In this document: in pieces, positions 5,523-12,727 of the stretch | Layout of the letters: every line of letters starts with the position of its first letter | How positions within the stretch are numbered: the stretch's first letter is position 1 | Source: Thermoplasmatota archaeon | GTDB taxonomy: Archaea > Thermoplasmatota > E2 > DHVEG-1 | Length of the DNA: 17,440 nt | Assembly: GCA_018334795.1 (NCBI GenBank) | Contig: JAGXLH010000026.1 | Span: 1 to 17,440 of the forward strand | Direction of reading: 5' to 3' | Position numbers and translations under genes: made by a program | Notes under the pieces: model-generated | Told to the model about the DNA's origin: nothing | Database searches by the model: none | What the model saw: only the letters and a program-made list of their open reading frames with translations

Positions 5523-6451
5523 GTGAGGAAAATATGTTTACAGGAGCAAATCCTGAAGTTGATACCCTAGAAGAGAGACTCCGCCAAGCTGCTACTGAAA
5601 TTGATCATCTTACTGATTCATTTAACAAAACCACTGAAAATCTCTCCAGAATAAAGAACATGTTGGATGTGGATGCATTAAATGAAATAACCAGCACGAT
5701 TCAGAAATTTGAGGGACAGCTTTCAGAGATTGAGAAACAACGAGAAGAAGCTTATCAAGGCGCGCAAAAGTATAGTGAAGAACTTGAAAAGGAAAAAGAA
5801 CGGTTAATCAAGCTGTGGGATGCATATAAGAAACAAGAAGAGGAATTGTCTGCTGCTGAAGGTAAACTTCAGGAATATGAGGACAGAATGCATACTGCTG
5901 AACAGGAGAAACAGGATCTTGAAGATGATTACACCGCTCGTATTGAAACATTGAATCAGAAGGTTAACGAACAAAAAAATGCTGCAGAAAAACTTGATGA
6001 ATACCAACAAAGAATCAATGATTTTACCGATATGAGAAATAATCTTGAAAGGCAAAATCAAGATTTAAAACAGGCGATATCTGAGCAAAAGGATACGATT
6101 AATTCATTACAAAAATCTGTTGATGAATATAAAAAGTATGAAAAATACTCAGAATACAAAGATAAATATGAAGATGTGAATAAGGCGTATGAAAAGGAAA
6201 AGGATCGATTAACGAAACTTTATCATTTATACGAAGAAACTGAACATGAAGTTACTCATCTTCGAAAACAGAATAAGAAATGGGAACAATGGTTTAATTC
6301 AAACAAAGAAATCTTTGACAAATTGTTCTCAGGCGGACCACCATTTAATCCATCAACCTCTTCATCTCCTGAAACAAGTGAAACTTCATCTGATTCTCAA
6401 GAAAATCAAGTAACAGATAATGAGCAGAAGAAAAAAGGATTTTTAAAATAA
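5519..6451 (+). CDS. Long coiled-coil protein, function unknown
   Basis: I do not recognise a family. Residues about 13-258 are almost wholly helical and rich in Glu, Lys, Gln and Asn with heptad spacing, as in SMC-like or tropomyosin-like coiled coils. No signal peptide or membrane span is present. Two segments repeat at an offset of 135 residues: EKEKERLIKLWDAYKKQ from residue 90 and EKEKDRLTKLYHLYEET from residue 225. A tyrosine- and lysine-rich stretch (residues 203-225) and a short conserved-looking end (KKWEQWFNSNKEIFDKLF, 253-270) follow. The last 35 residues are Ser/Thr/Pro/Glu-rich and probably disordered, ending KKKGFLK. ATG 5519 has GGGAGGT at 5504-5510. It overlaps the stop of the membrane microprotein, which may tether it to the membrane (inference). 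T-tracts follow its stop. Confidence 0.85.
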   Translation: MSEENMFTGANPEVDTLEERLRQAATEIDHLTDSFNKTTENLSRIKNMLDVDALNEITSTIQKFEGQLSEIEKQREEAYQGAQKYSEELEKEKERLIKLWDAYKKQEEELSAAEGKLQEYEDRMHTAEQEKQDLEDDYTARIETLNQKVNEQKNAAEKLDEYQQRINDFTDMRNNLERQNQDLKQAISEQKDTINSLQKSVDEYKKYEKYSEYKDKYEDVNKAYEKEKDRLTKLYHLYEETEHEVTHLRKQNKKWEQWFNSNKEIFDKLFSGGPPFNPSTSSSPETSETSSDSQENQVTDNEQKKKGFLK

Positions 6452-6460
6452 TACATCCTT

Positions 6461-6483
6461 TTTTACTTATTTTTTATTTTTTT
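6461..6483 (+). terminator. T-tract terminator after the coiled-coil gene
   Basis: T6 at 6461-6466, T6 at 6471-6476 and T7 at 6478-6484 follow the TAA at 6449-6451. The converging flavoprotein gene stops at 6474, so the later tracts lie in its last codons. Confidence 0.45.
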
Positions 6484-7868
6484 CGATGCCATTTTAATGA
6501 TGCAACATCTGCAACAAGAGTTACCACATCAAGAGTTGGTGCGATTGGTGGTGCATAAGCAGTTTCTAATTTTTTAAAGGTATCGATGTGAAGCTCAGAT
6601 AAAATTGCTGTTGCATATGTGTTTACTCGTTGAGCTGCATTTTCTCCAACCGCTTGAGCACCAATCACGTTTCCAGTTTTTAAATCAACGATGGCTTTCA
6701 TAGTGATTGGTTTGCCACCTGGGAAGTATTCTGGTTTACTGAGTCCTTTATATTTCGCTGTAACAGTTTCTATATCATTTCGTGTTTGCAATGATGGTCC
6801 TACGCTTCCGATCTCTATTGAAAAAAATTCTGATGTTGCTGTTTGTAATACTCCTTTTGGAAGATTATATGTCCCTCCTGCGGCATTTACACCAGCTGCT
6901 ATTCCTTGTCTAACAGCGATACTTCCCAGTCCAATTGGTATTGGTAAACCAGTGACAAAATCAACATATTCTGTACAATCTCCAACGGCATAAATATCTT
7001 TTTTTGATGTACGTGATTGTTCATTGACTTGTATTGCTTTGGTGGAACCAATTTTGCATCCAGCCTGTTCAGCTAAACTGGTTTCTGGTTTGATACCTGC
7101 AGCAATAATTAAAAGATCTGTGGGAATTTCCTGTTGGTCATCTTCATCTTTTTTGTTAATGGCAACAGTGTTTATTTTTCCGTCTTTATCAGTTTTAATT
7201 TCTGTTGCAAAAGTATTCATATGAACGGATACTGATTCTTTAATGGTTTCAAGAATTGGTTTACTCATATCGTCATCTAAGATATTTGCTAAAATGGCGG
7301 GAAGTGCTTCAACAATGGTGACTTTTAATCCTTTTTTGTGGAGGTTATCTGCCATTTCAAGACCGATTAATCCAGCTCCAACAATGGTTGCTTTTCTACC
7401 GGATTCAGCTGATGCGGAGATCTTTTTTGCATCGGGTATGGTTCGAACAGTAAAAATATTGTTTTTCAGTTTTTTAGAATTATCTTTATACACATTTTTT
7501 ATTGGTGGAAGGCTTGGATTTGCACCCGTTGCAAGGATGAGTGCGTTGTACTGTTTTTTGATGATGCTTCCGTCTTTTTTCTTAGCAGTGATTATCTTTT
7601 TTTCTGAGTTTATGTCAGTAACAGTTGTATTTAAAAAAAGGTCGATACGTGCTTTTTTAAACCATTCCTCTGAAAATTCTATGAGATCCATAATTTTTGG
7701 GATTTCTCCAGAAATTGCATAAGGTATCCCACATTTTGAATACTGTGGGAATGGTGAAGATTCAAAAATGGTGACTTGTGCTTTTCTATCTGTTTTCTTA
7801 GCGAATTGTGCTGCGGTTGCTCCACCGGCACCACAACCTACAATGACGATGTCATGTTTTTCTACCAT
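6474..7868 (-). CDS. FAD-dependent NAD(P)-disulfide oxidoreductase (CoA-disulfide reductase / NADH oxidase family)
   Basis: This is a two-dinucleotide-binding flavoprotein of 464 residues. The FAD motif VGCGAGGATAA is at residues 10-20, and a second Rossmann motif VGAGLIGLEMAD for NAD(P) is near residue 163. ATG(A)NPS and YAVGDCTEY complete the FAD site. Cys46 in YSKCGIPYAISG is the single redox cysteine typical of CoA-disulfide reductases, NADH oxidases and related peroxidases, as opposed to the CxxxxC pair of glutathione or lipoamide reductases. The C-terminal dimerisation domain includes GAQAVGENAAQRVN. It probably helps with thiol or oxygen/peroxide handling in the cytosol; the exact substrate cannot be read from sequence. 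ATG 7868 has no clear ribosome binding site. It lies 103 bases downstream of S3Ae on the same strand, across a T-rich gap, and converges with the coiled-coil gene. Confidence 0.9.
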   Translation of the reverse strand: MVEKHDIVIVGCGAGGATAAQFAKKTDRKAQVTIFESSPFPQYSKCGIPYAISGEIPKIMDLIEFSEEWFKKARIDLFLNTTVTDINSEKKIITAKKKDGSIIKKQYNALILATGANPSLPPIKNVYKDNSKKLKNNIFTVRTIPDAKKISASAESGRKATIVGAGLIGLEMADNLHKKGLKVTIVEALPAILANILDDDMSKPILETIKESVSVHMNTFATEIKTDKDGKINTVAINKKDEDDQQEIPTDLLIIAAGIKPETSLAEQAGCKIGSTKAIQVNEQSRTSKKDIYAVGDCTEYVDFVTGLPIPIGLGSIAVRQGIAAGVNAAGGTYNLPKGVLQTATSEFFSIEIGSVGPSLQTRNDIETVTAKYKGLSKPEYFPGGKPITMKAIVDLKTGNVIGAQAVGENAAQRVNTYATAILSELHIDTFKKLETAYAPPIAPTLDVVTLVADVASLKWHRKK

Positions 7869-7971
7869 TAAAAATACCCATTTTCTGGAATAAAGAGGGT
7901 TCTTTTAATGTTTCCCTATTAAAAAAATTGTAAATTAAAAAATGTGTGAGAAAAAGGAAATGATTCTTGTT

Positions 7972-8928
7972 TTATTCCTTTTTTTCTTCTGATTCAGGTT
8001 CTTCTTCTGGTTCTATGAGTTCTTCAGGTGCCGGCGTATCCTGTTTTTTCTCTTTTTCTTGTTCAGGTTTTGGTTCTTCAGGAATTTCTTCTTCGGTTTC
8101 CCCAGTGATTTCTTCTTCTGCAACTGGTTCTTCGGATTCTTCAGGTTCTTCTGGTTCTGTTGGTTCTTCTTCAGAGGTTTCTTTTTCTTCAGATGTCTTT
8201 GGTTCTTCCTCGACCTCAGAAGTTTCTTCTTCCTCTGTGGTTTCTTCTGTTTCCTCTTCACCTTCTTCAGATTCCGGTTCTTCTGGTTCTGCTGGTTTTT
8301 TCTCTTCAGGAGTTGGTTCTTCGATTTCGATGGTTGGTTGTTGAATGACTTCTGTTTTGAAGATCTCAATACGTCGAACTGGATAATATTTTTTACATGA
8401 TTTGTAGATGTCACTACCAAGTTTGCCTTCGATAATATATTTAACGAACTCTGAAAGGGTCATTGCTTTTGCTTTTGACACTATGGTCTTTCTCATGGTA
8501 AGACGGATAATTTTTTTCTGAGAGTTTTGAATACGGCGGTCTGTTGTAGCAAAAGGTTTTACCCGAATTCGAGCTCCATCTCGAGTTTTTGCTTCATACA
8601 CTGCATCGATTTTTGATCGTCGTCGTCGAACCATTCGTCGAAGGTAATCAGAGGTTAAGGTATGACCAATGAATTCTGTTTTTGCATTGTTGTCTTCAAT
8701 TTGGCTAACTTTAAAGGATAATTTGATATGAGATTTTCTAAAATCATTAGTAAGGTCCTGCATACTTATTTCTGTGACTCTGTCATTTAGTTTTACAGGA
8801 TCATCTGCAATTGTTTCTGCAATAGTTGCATTATCAAAGGAAGCAGGAGCTAATACATTATACCAGTTTTTGGCTTTCCATCGATCTTTGACTTTTCGAG
8901 CAGCTGCTCGTGAACGTGCTTTTGCCAT
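7972..8928 (-). CDS. rps3ae: Small ribosomal subunit protein eS1 (S3Ae) with a long acidic tail
   Basis: Residues 1-200 form a normal archaeal S3Ae: KDRWKAKNWYNVLAPASFD near the start, TEFIGHTLTSDYLRRMVRRR around 85-104, and AVYEAKTRDGARIRVKPF. This protein sits at the mRNA exit side of the small subunit. From residue 201 to 318 it carries a 118-residue extension in which 59 residues are Glu, mixed with Pro, Thr, Ser and Lys; it is certainly disordered. Typical archaeal S3Ae ends near residue 200-220, so the tail is unusual. The coding strand is GAA/GAG-rich, giving TTC-rich sequence on the + strand that produces spurious long ORFs on both strands. ATG 8928 lies 28 bp from a TATA-like ATTTAAATA (8952-8960), so the mRNA is probably leaderless or nearly so. 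Confidence 0.93.
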   Translation of the reverse strand: MAKARSRAAARKVKDRWKAKNWYNVLAPASFDNATIAETIADDPVKLNDRVTEISMQDLTNDFRKSHIKLSFKVSQIEDNNAKTEFIGHTLTSDYLRRMVRRRRSKIDAVYEAKTRDGARIRVKPFATTDRRIQNSQKKIIRLTMRKTIVSKAKAMTLSEFVKYIIEGKLGSDIYKSCKKYYPVRRIEIFKTEVIQQPTIEIEEPTPEEKKPAEPEEPESEEGEEETEETTEEEETSEVEEEPKTSEEKETSEEEPTEPEEPEESEEPVAEEEITGETEEEIPEEPKPEQEKEKKQDTPAPEELIEPEEEPESEEKKE

Positions 8929-8951
8929 AGTGTATCACATTTGTTTATTAA

Positions 8952-8960
8952 TATTTAAAT
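8952..8960 (-). promoter_or_regulatory. TATA box of rps3ae
   Basis: ATTTAAATA on the minus strand is centred 28 bp upstream of the ATG at 8928. That spacing puts transcription start at or just before the start codon. Confidence 0.5.
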
Positions 8961-8963
8961 AAG

Positions 8964-8990
8964 ATGTACTGGGTTTTCCCGGTAATACAT
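8964..8990. repeat. Inverted repeat upstream of rps3ae
   Basis: TACTGGG (8967-8973) and CCCGGTA (8978-8984) can pair over a TTTT loop with one G-T wobble. An outer ATGTA/TACAT pair extends it with a small asymmetric bulge. It is the most GC-rich patch in the 300-base divergent region between rps3ae and hsp20 and lies about 10 bp upstream of the rps3ae TATA box. It may be a binding site for a regulator. Confidence 0.3.
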
Positions 8991-9229
8991 TCAATATACT
9001 TAAACTTATGCTGGACCAACTGGTAGAATGGATATTTTGTGTATATAACATTTTTGTGTTGGATTTGTAAAAAACCATTGGAATTTTTTTTAAGAAGAAG
9101 AGGCAAGCAAGTGTTTTTGCTTATCCATTTATAAATCAGGTCCTGTAAGTTTTAAATAAGATGAAGATATAGAATTAGTTATTGTATTTATTGAAAAAAA
9201 AACAGAGTTAAAAGGAGTGAACAAAGGAA
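8991..9229. other. Divergent intergenic region rps3ae/hsp20 (remaining part)
   Basis: No gene is supported here. The region contains T8 at 9083-9090 and an AAGCAA/TTGCTT inverted repeat (9105-9110 and 9117-9122). TATA-like boxes ATTTATAAATC (9127-9137) and TTTTAAATAAG (9150-9160) follow, then the GGAGTGA ribosome binding site of hsp20 at 9214-9220. A 20-codon frame at 9008-9070 lacks a ribosome binding site and is not called. Confidence 0.4.
9127..9137 (+). promoter_or_regulatory. Probable hsp20 promoter (TATA box)
   Basis: ATTTATAAATC is the strongest TATA-like sequence before hsp20; TTTTAAATAAG at 9150-9160 is a second candidate. The inverted repeat AAGCAA-N6-TTGCTT lies just upstream of the first. 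Heat-shock genes in archaea are commonly repressed by winged-helix regulators at such positions; the regulator is unknown here. Confidence 0.35.
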
Positions 9230-9781
9230 ATGGATCCATTTAGAAGAGATAGAAATCATAGAGGCAGAGATCCGTTTGATTTTTTTGGTTTTGATAATGA
9301 ATTTGAACGGATGTTTCGAGAAATGGAACGAATGATGGAACATGCATTTCGGATGCCATTTGATAAACTTGAACCGGGTAAATCATTTGTGCGTGGGTTT
9401 AGTATTCGGGTTGGTCCTGATGGGAAACCACGTATCGAAGAGTTTGGCAATCATCAAGTACCCTCAGATAAAGGAGAATCTTCTATTTCTGATGAACGAG
9501 AGCCACTCACAGATGTGATGGATGGCCCAAATGATATTTCTGTTACGGTTGAGCTTCCGGGTGTTGAAAAAGAAGATATTGATCTGCGGGTAACTGAGGA
9601 TCATCTTGAGATGACTGTTGATACGCCACAACGTAAGTATCATAAAACTGTTGAGTTCTCAGGCGAGGTTAAACCGAAAACAACGAAAGCAACATATAAA
9701 AACGGCATTCTTGACGTTGTTGTTCAACGAAGTGAACCTGAAACAAAAGATGAACAAGGTTTTCATGTGGATATCAACTAA
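9230..9781 (+). CDS. Small heat-shock protein (Hsp20 / alpha-crystallin family)
   Basis: Hsp20 is an ATP-independent holdase chaperone that forms oligomers in the cytosol. The N-terminal arm (residues 1-60) is rich in Phe, Met and Arg (FFGFDNEFERMFREMERMM), typical of the substrate-binding region of archaeal sHSPs. The FSIRVGPDGKPRIEEFGN segment at 57-74 is also common in the archaeal family. The alpha-crystallin domain runs from about residue 92 to 168, with ITVELPGV-like VTVELPGVEKEDIDL and the closing YKNGILDVVVQ. The last residues FHVDIN contain a V-x-I that may act as the C-terminal IxI anchor. GGAGTGA lies upstream of ATG 9230. The gene is alone, with T-tracts after it. Confidence 0.93.
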   Translation: MDPFRRDRNHRGRDPFDFFGFDNEFERMFREMERMMEHAFRMPFDKLEPGKSFVRGFSIRVGPDGKPRIEEFGNHQVPSDKGESSISDEREPLTDVMDGPNDISVTVELPGVEKEDIDLRVTEDHLEMTVDTPQRKYHKTVEFSGEVKPKTTKATYKNGILDVVVQRSEPETKDEQGFHVDIN

Positions 9782-9795
9782 AAAAAATCTTTTCA

Positions 9796-9816
9796 TTTTT
9801 TCTTTTCTATTTTTTT
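9796..9816 (+). terminator. T-tract terminator of hsp20
   Basis: T6 at 9796-9801 and T7 at 9810-9816 follow the hsp20 stop at 9779-9781. The converging radical SAM gene stops at 9815. Confidence 0.45.
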
Positions 9817-10621
9817 AAAAGGCATTGATTACAGATATATTTCCTTGTTTTTTGGAAACATATTCTTTTATTTTATTGGCGGTTTTTTCATACCATTGAG
9901 ACGAACTGAATACGTGTTTTTTGAATCCTTGATCTAATGATTTATCTTTTTTAAGTATTAATCTTAAATACGATTGTAATCCTGGTTTGAGATGAAAAGT
10001 ATCTATCATTATTCTTGTTACTTTTTTTTCAATAAATATGTCAAGTAATGTTTTGATATCATTCCCAGTCATGTTTGGGTAGAGTGGACCCAGGAAAACA
10101 CTGGTTTTTATTTGTTGATTGTTTTTTAATTCATCTAAGATTTGTATTCGTTTGGTAATCGAAGAAGCATGTGGTTCAAGGATTTTTCTATGATCATCAT
10201 TAATTGTTCCAATGCTTATCATGATTTCAGGTTGGAAACATTGTTTGATAACATCGATATCTCTAAGGATTAAATCAGATTTAGTTTGTATTTGAATGGG
10301 AAACTCATATTTTTTAAGTTGCTCAAGGCAATAACGGGTGATCTTGTACTTTTTTTCTATTACTTGATAGGGATCGGTGACAGTAGAAATACCAATTATT
10401 CCGGGTTTTTTCCTTGGAAGTTCTTTTGCTAAGACAAGTGGAAGATTTCTTTTAACAAATATGATTTCTCCCCATGTTGCTCGAGGAAGATGAAGAACAG
10501 TGGGAACGTAGCAGTATTTGCATTGATGAAAGCAACCGGAATAAGGATTCAGTGCGTAATCTAAACCAGGGAGTTTTGATGGCGAAAGAGCTGTTTTACT
10601 AGTGATTTCTTTTATTTTCAT
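9815..10621 (-). CDS. SPL-like radical SAM protein (SplB family)
   Basis: The 268-residue protein begins with LPGLDYALNPYSGCFHQCKY, whose CxxxCxxC (Cys30, Cys34, Cys37) binds the radical SAM 4Fe-4S cluster. The GLDYALNPYSGC lead-in is typical of the COG1533 group related to spore photoproduct lyase. Later blocks fitting a TIM barrel include IIGISTVTDPYQ, MISIGTIN and TSVFLGPLYPNMTG. The reaction of the archaeal members is not established; spore-photoproduct-lyase activity should not be assumed, although a nucleic-acid role is plausible. ATG 10621 is 8 bases after the stop of nre, with AGGA overlapping the nre end, so the two are almost certainly one operon. That pairing with a DNA repair protein is the best functional hint. 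Confidence 0.85.
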   Translation of the reverse strand: MKIKEITSKTALSPSKLPGLDYALNPYSGCFHQCKYCYVPTVLHLPRATWGEIIFVKRNLPLVLAKELPRKKPGIIGISTVTDPYQVIEKKYKITRYCLEQLKKYEFPIQIQTKSDLILRDIDVIKQCFQPEIMISIGTINDDHRKILEPHASSITKRIQILDELKNNQQIKTSVFLGPLYPNMTGNDIKTLLDIFIEKKVTRIMIDTFHLKPGLQSYLRLILKKDKSLDQGFKKHVFSSSQWYEKTANKIKEYVSKKQGNISVINAF

Positions 10622-10629
10622 TATACGTT

Positions 10630-11904
10630 TTATCCTGTGAAATCATCAAGTCGTGTTTGAAACATTCGATGTTTAAGAAGAGCACTGTTTTGTATCCATC
10701 TTTTCATAGGGATATCTAATTTTTGCCCAATATATACAAGTGATTGTTGAAGTGTATCAAAGTTTTGATAAGGTTGTTTAAGTGTTCTGCGAACGCTTTC
10801 CCTCACGTTCCACACACCAATTGGCATGATATATCCAGGATGGGCTTCTCTAAGAATTACTGTTGCAGCTTGTCTTTTATCTTTTTGAAGTGTTTCGTTT
10901 ACTGCTAGTCGTCCAGCGTAATAACATCCGCCTATATCTGCATAGGTGGTTCGTCCTTCATTGAACTCATAACTATTGTACATCGAAATGGTGTTTCCGT
11001 ATTGATTCCATGTGGTGTTTGGATACCATGCCTCGATGAGTTCGTATTGGAATTCTGATGGCATCATAAGAATGATCCATCGGTTATCATATTGATTGTG
11101 ATAGTAAACTCTAAATGTGTTAATCCAAGGAAGTTGTTTTGTATAATCCATCAGTTGTTTGCCGATTTGTGAGTCAACAGCTGTAATACTCCATCTGGTT
11201 GGAACGAACCTACGATATTTTCCAATTCCAAATGCACCAACACTAAACGCTTTTTGTATTTTTGAGATTTCGATATTGTTTTTATACAGGGAAAAGACTG
11301 CTTCAGCTGATTTTAAATCGGTATCATAATATGCTTTTTCGATTCGTTGATTGTATTTTGGATTTGTTATATTCATTTTTTTAAGTGGTGCTGATGGACC
11401 ATGTGGTTGTATATCATCATAAAAACGAAGTCTTCCCGTTGGTCGTTTATTGAATAATGCTTCTGTGAAAACACAGTTTTCAGAAAGACCAAGTTCACGG
11501 GTGAATTCTATTGTTTTATCTGATTTTTCAACATCATACACATTTACCGTATGTTTTCCTCTGATGAGTGATGATCGGAAATCAACGATTTCATCAAGTG
11601 ATCGGTCAAGCCATTGTTCAGGTGCATCATACAAAGAAGTGTTTCCCATTCGGGGTGGAACTAATGGTCCAATTGATACTTTTGGATACCCAACTCTGCC
11701 AACAAAAACACTAGGTGGTGAAGCACCATGCACCATTTTTGCTGCGAGAAATGGTTTCAGTTTGTTTTGTGAATGGTATCTAACAAGAACGGGACATCGT
11801 GATTTTCCACAAAGTAGTTTTGTTCCTCTGCAAAGTGCACATAACGAAGTTGAGGGCGATGAATTAGTGGTCGTTATATTTTTAAAGACAGCATTTTGTG
11901 GCAC
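10630..11904 (-). CDS. nre: Nre-family archaeal DNA repair protein with PCNA-interacting tail
   Basis: Nre proteins are archaea-specific factors linked to repair of DNA damage, with a zinc-binding N-terminus and in most cases a C-terminal PCNA-binding motif. Both are visible. CALC (Cys22, Cys25) and CGKSRC (Cys32, Cys37) form the Zn site. The extreme C-terminus QTRLDDFTG (residues 416-424) fits the PIP box QxxLxxF. Family blocks such as KMVHGASPPSVFVGRVGYPK and VSIGPLVPPRMGNTS follow the zinc site, and ATVILREAHPGYIMPIGVWNVRE lies in the C-terminal half. The start is GTG 11904. A TATA-like TTTAATAAAA (11928-11937) lies 28 bp upstream and there is no ribosome binding site, so the mRNA is probably leaderless. 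It leads an operon with the SPL-like radical SAM gene and is divergent from a cyclophilin gene. Confidence 0.93.
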   Translation of the reverse strand: MPQNAVFKNITTTNSSPSTSLCALCRGTKLLCGKSRCPVLVRYHSQNKLKPFLAAKMVHGASPPSVFVGRVGYPKVSIGPLVPPRMGNTSLYDAPEQWLDRSLDEIVDFRSSLIRGKHTVNVYDVEKSDKTIEFTRELGLSENCVFTEALFNKRPTGRLRFYDDIQPHGPSAPLKKMNITNPKYNQRIEKAYYDTDLKSAEAVFSLYKNNIEISKIQKAFSVGAFGIGKYRRFVPTRWSITAVDSQIGKQLMDYTKQLPWINTFRVYYHNQYDNRWIILMMPSEFQYELIEAWYPNTTWNQYGNTISMYNSYEFNEGRTTYADIGGCYYAGRLAVNETLQKDKRQAATVILREAHPGYIMPIGVWNVRESVRRTLKQPYQNFDTLQQSLVYIGQKLDIPMKRWIQNSALLKHRMFQTRLDDFTG

Positions 11905-11927
11905 AGTTAATTATCAACTAAGAAGGG

Positions 11928-11937
11928 TTTTATTAAA
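11928..11937 (-). promoter_or_regulatory. TATA-like box of nre
   Basis: TTTAATAAAA on the minus strand is centred about 28 bp before GTG 11904, the spacing expected for leaderless initiation. Confidence 0.4.
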
Positions 11938-11992
11938 GTTCTTAACAGATAGGTGAATGTATTGAATTTCTTCTGATTTTTTTGATTGATAA

Positions 11993-12006
11993 TTTTTATG
12001 TATATG
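11993..12006 (+). promoter_or_regulatory. TATA-like box of the membrane-anchored cyclophilin gene
   Basis: TTTTTATGTATATG is centred about 26 bp upstream of ATG 12026, with no ribosome binding site between, again suggesting a leaderless transcript. Confidence 0.4.
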
Positions 12007-12025
12007 AACATGGTTTCAGCATAAT

Positions 12026-12688
12026 ATGGCAAAGAAAACATCATCTTCAAGAAGACGGTCTCGGCCAGTATCGCAAAAGAAGAATACTATAGATAAAAAT
12101 ATATTGATTCTTGCAGGTATTGCAGTGATTATTGTTGTTGCAGTTGCTAGTATTTTACTGTTGGGTGGCAATGATGATAGTACAGACGGAGATATCATGG
12201 CTATCATAGAGACATCAGCAGGAACTATCAAAGTTGATTTATATGAGGAAAAGACCCCCAACACAGTTGAGAATTTTGTAACGTATGCTAATGATGGTTT
12301 TTATGATGGACTTGTTTTTCATCGAGTAATTGATGGATTCATGATTCAAGGTGGCGGATTTTATCCGGATGGTACACAAAAAGAAACAAATGATCCTATT
12401 GACCTGGAAATTCATCCTGATGCAGAACATATAGATGGTGCAATAGCTATGGCACGAACCAGTGATCCAAATAGTGCTACCAGTCAATTTTTCATCAATG
12501 ATGGTGCTCAATCTCAACTTGAACCAGGTGGAGTTGATGCAAATGGGTATGCTGTTTTTGGCGAGGTAGTTGAAGGAATGGATGTTGTTCGTTCAATTTC
12601 AAGTGTTGAAACCACGACCAAAAATAATATGCAGAATTGGCCAGTCGAGGACGTAATAATAAATAGTATCACAATTGAGCAGCAATAA
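12026..12688 (+). CDS. Membrane-anchored cyclophilin-type peptidyl-prolyl isomerase
   Basis: The protein begins with a basic cytoplasmic stretch (SSSRRRSRPVSQKK) and one hydrophobic span at about residues 25-47 (NILILAGIAVIIVVAVASIL). A short Gly/Asp/Ser linker leads to a complete cyclophilin domain at 57-219. Catalytic features are present: VFHRVIDGFMIQGG (Arg100, Phe105, Gln108), AMARTSDPNSATSQFFIN, and the GYAVFGEVVEGMDVV end. The topology, N-terminus inside, predicts that the isomerase faces the outside of the cell, where it would assist folding of exported proteins. There is no lipobox Cys, so it is a signal anchor. The paralogue 39 bases downstream is cytosolic; the two probably arose by duplication and are co-transcribed. 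Confidence 0.92.
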   Translation: MAKKTSSSRRRSRPVSQKKNTIDKNILILAGIAVIIVVAVASILLLGGNDDSTDGDIMAIIETSAGTIKVDLYEEKTPNTVENFVTYANDGFYDGLVFHRVIDGFMIQGGGFYPDGTQKETNDPIDLEIHPDAEHIDGAIAMARTSDPNSATSQFFINDGAQSQLEPGGVDANGYAVFGEVVEGMDVVRSISSVETTTKNNMQNWPVEDVIINSITIEQQ

Positions 12689-12727
12689 TTAGATTCATTC
12701 AGATAGATGTCGTTAGGAGAAAATCGT

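Noticed and set aside
7243..7722. 159-residue frame opposite the flavoprotein gene
   Set aside because: Antisense shadow of a well-conserved FAD/NAD-binding protein; no ribosome binding site or recognisable domain.
7967..8420. Long Ser/Gly-rich, Phe-rich and Lys/Asn-rich open frames on both strands
   Set aside because: They are shadows of the GAA/GAG-rich coding sequence of the S3Ae acidic tail; low-complexity DNA lacks stops in several frames. S3Ae occupies the region in a frame continuous with a conserved domain.
9008..9070. 20-codon frame between rps3ae and hsp20
   Set aside because: No ribosome binding site, no overlap with a downstream gene and no distinctive composition; its length is expected by chance.
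9618..9818. 66-residue frame overlapping the end of hsp20
   Set aside because: Out of frame with a clear Hsp20 domain and running into the T-rich terminator; the Phe-rich end is translated T-tract.
11450..11956. 168-residue frame opposite nre
   Set aside because: Antisense of the N-terminal half of Nre, whose Zn site and family motifs are on the other strand.
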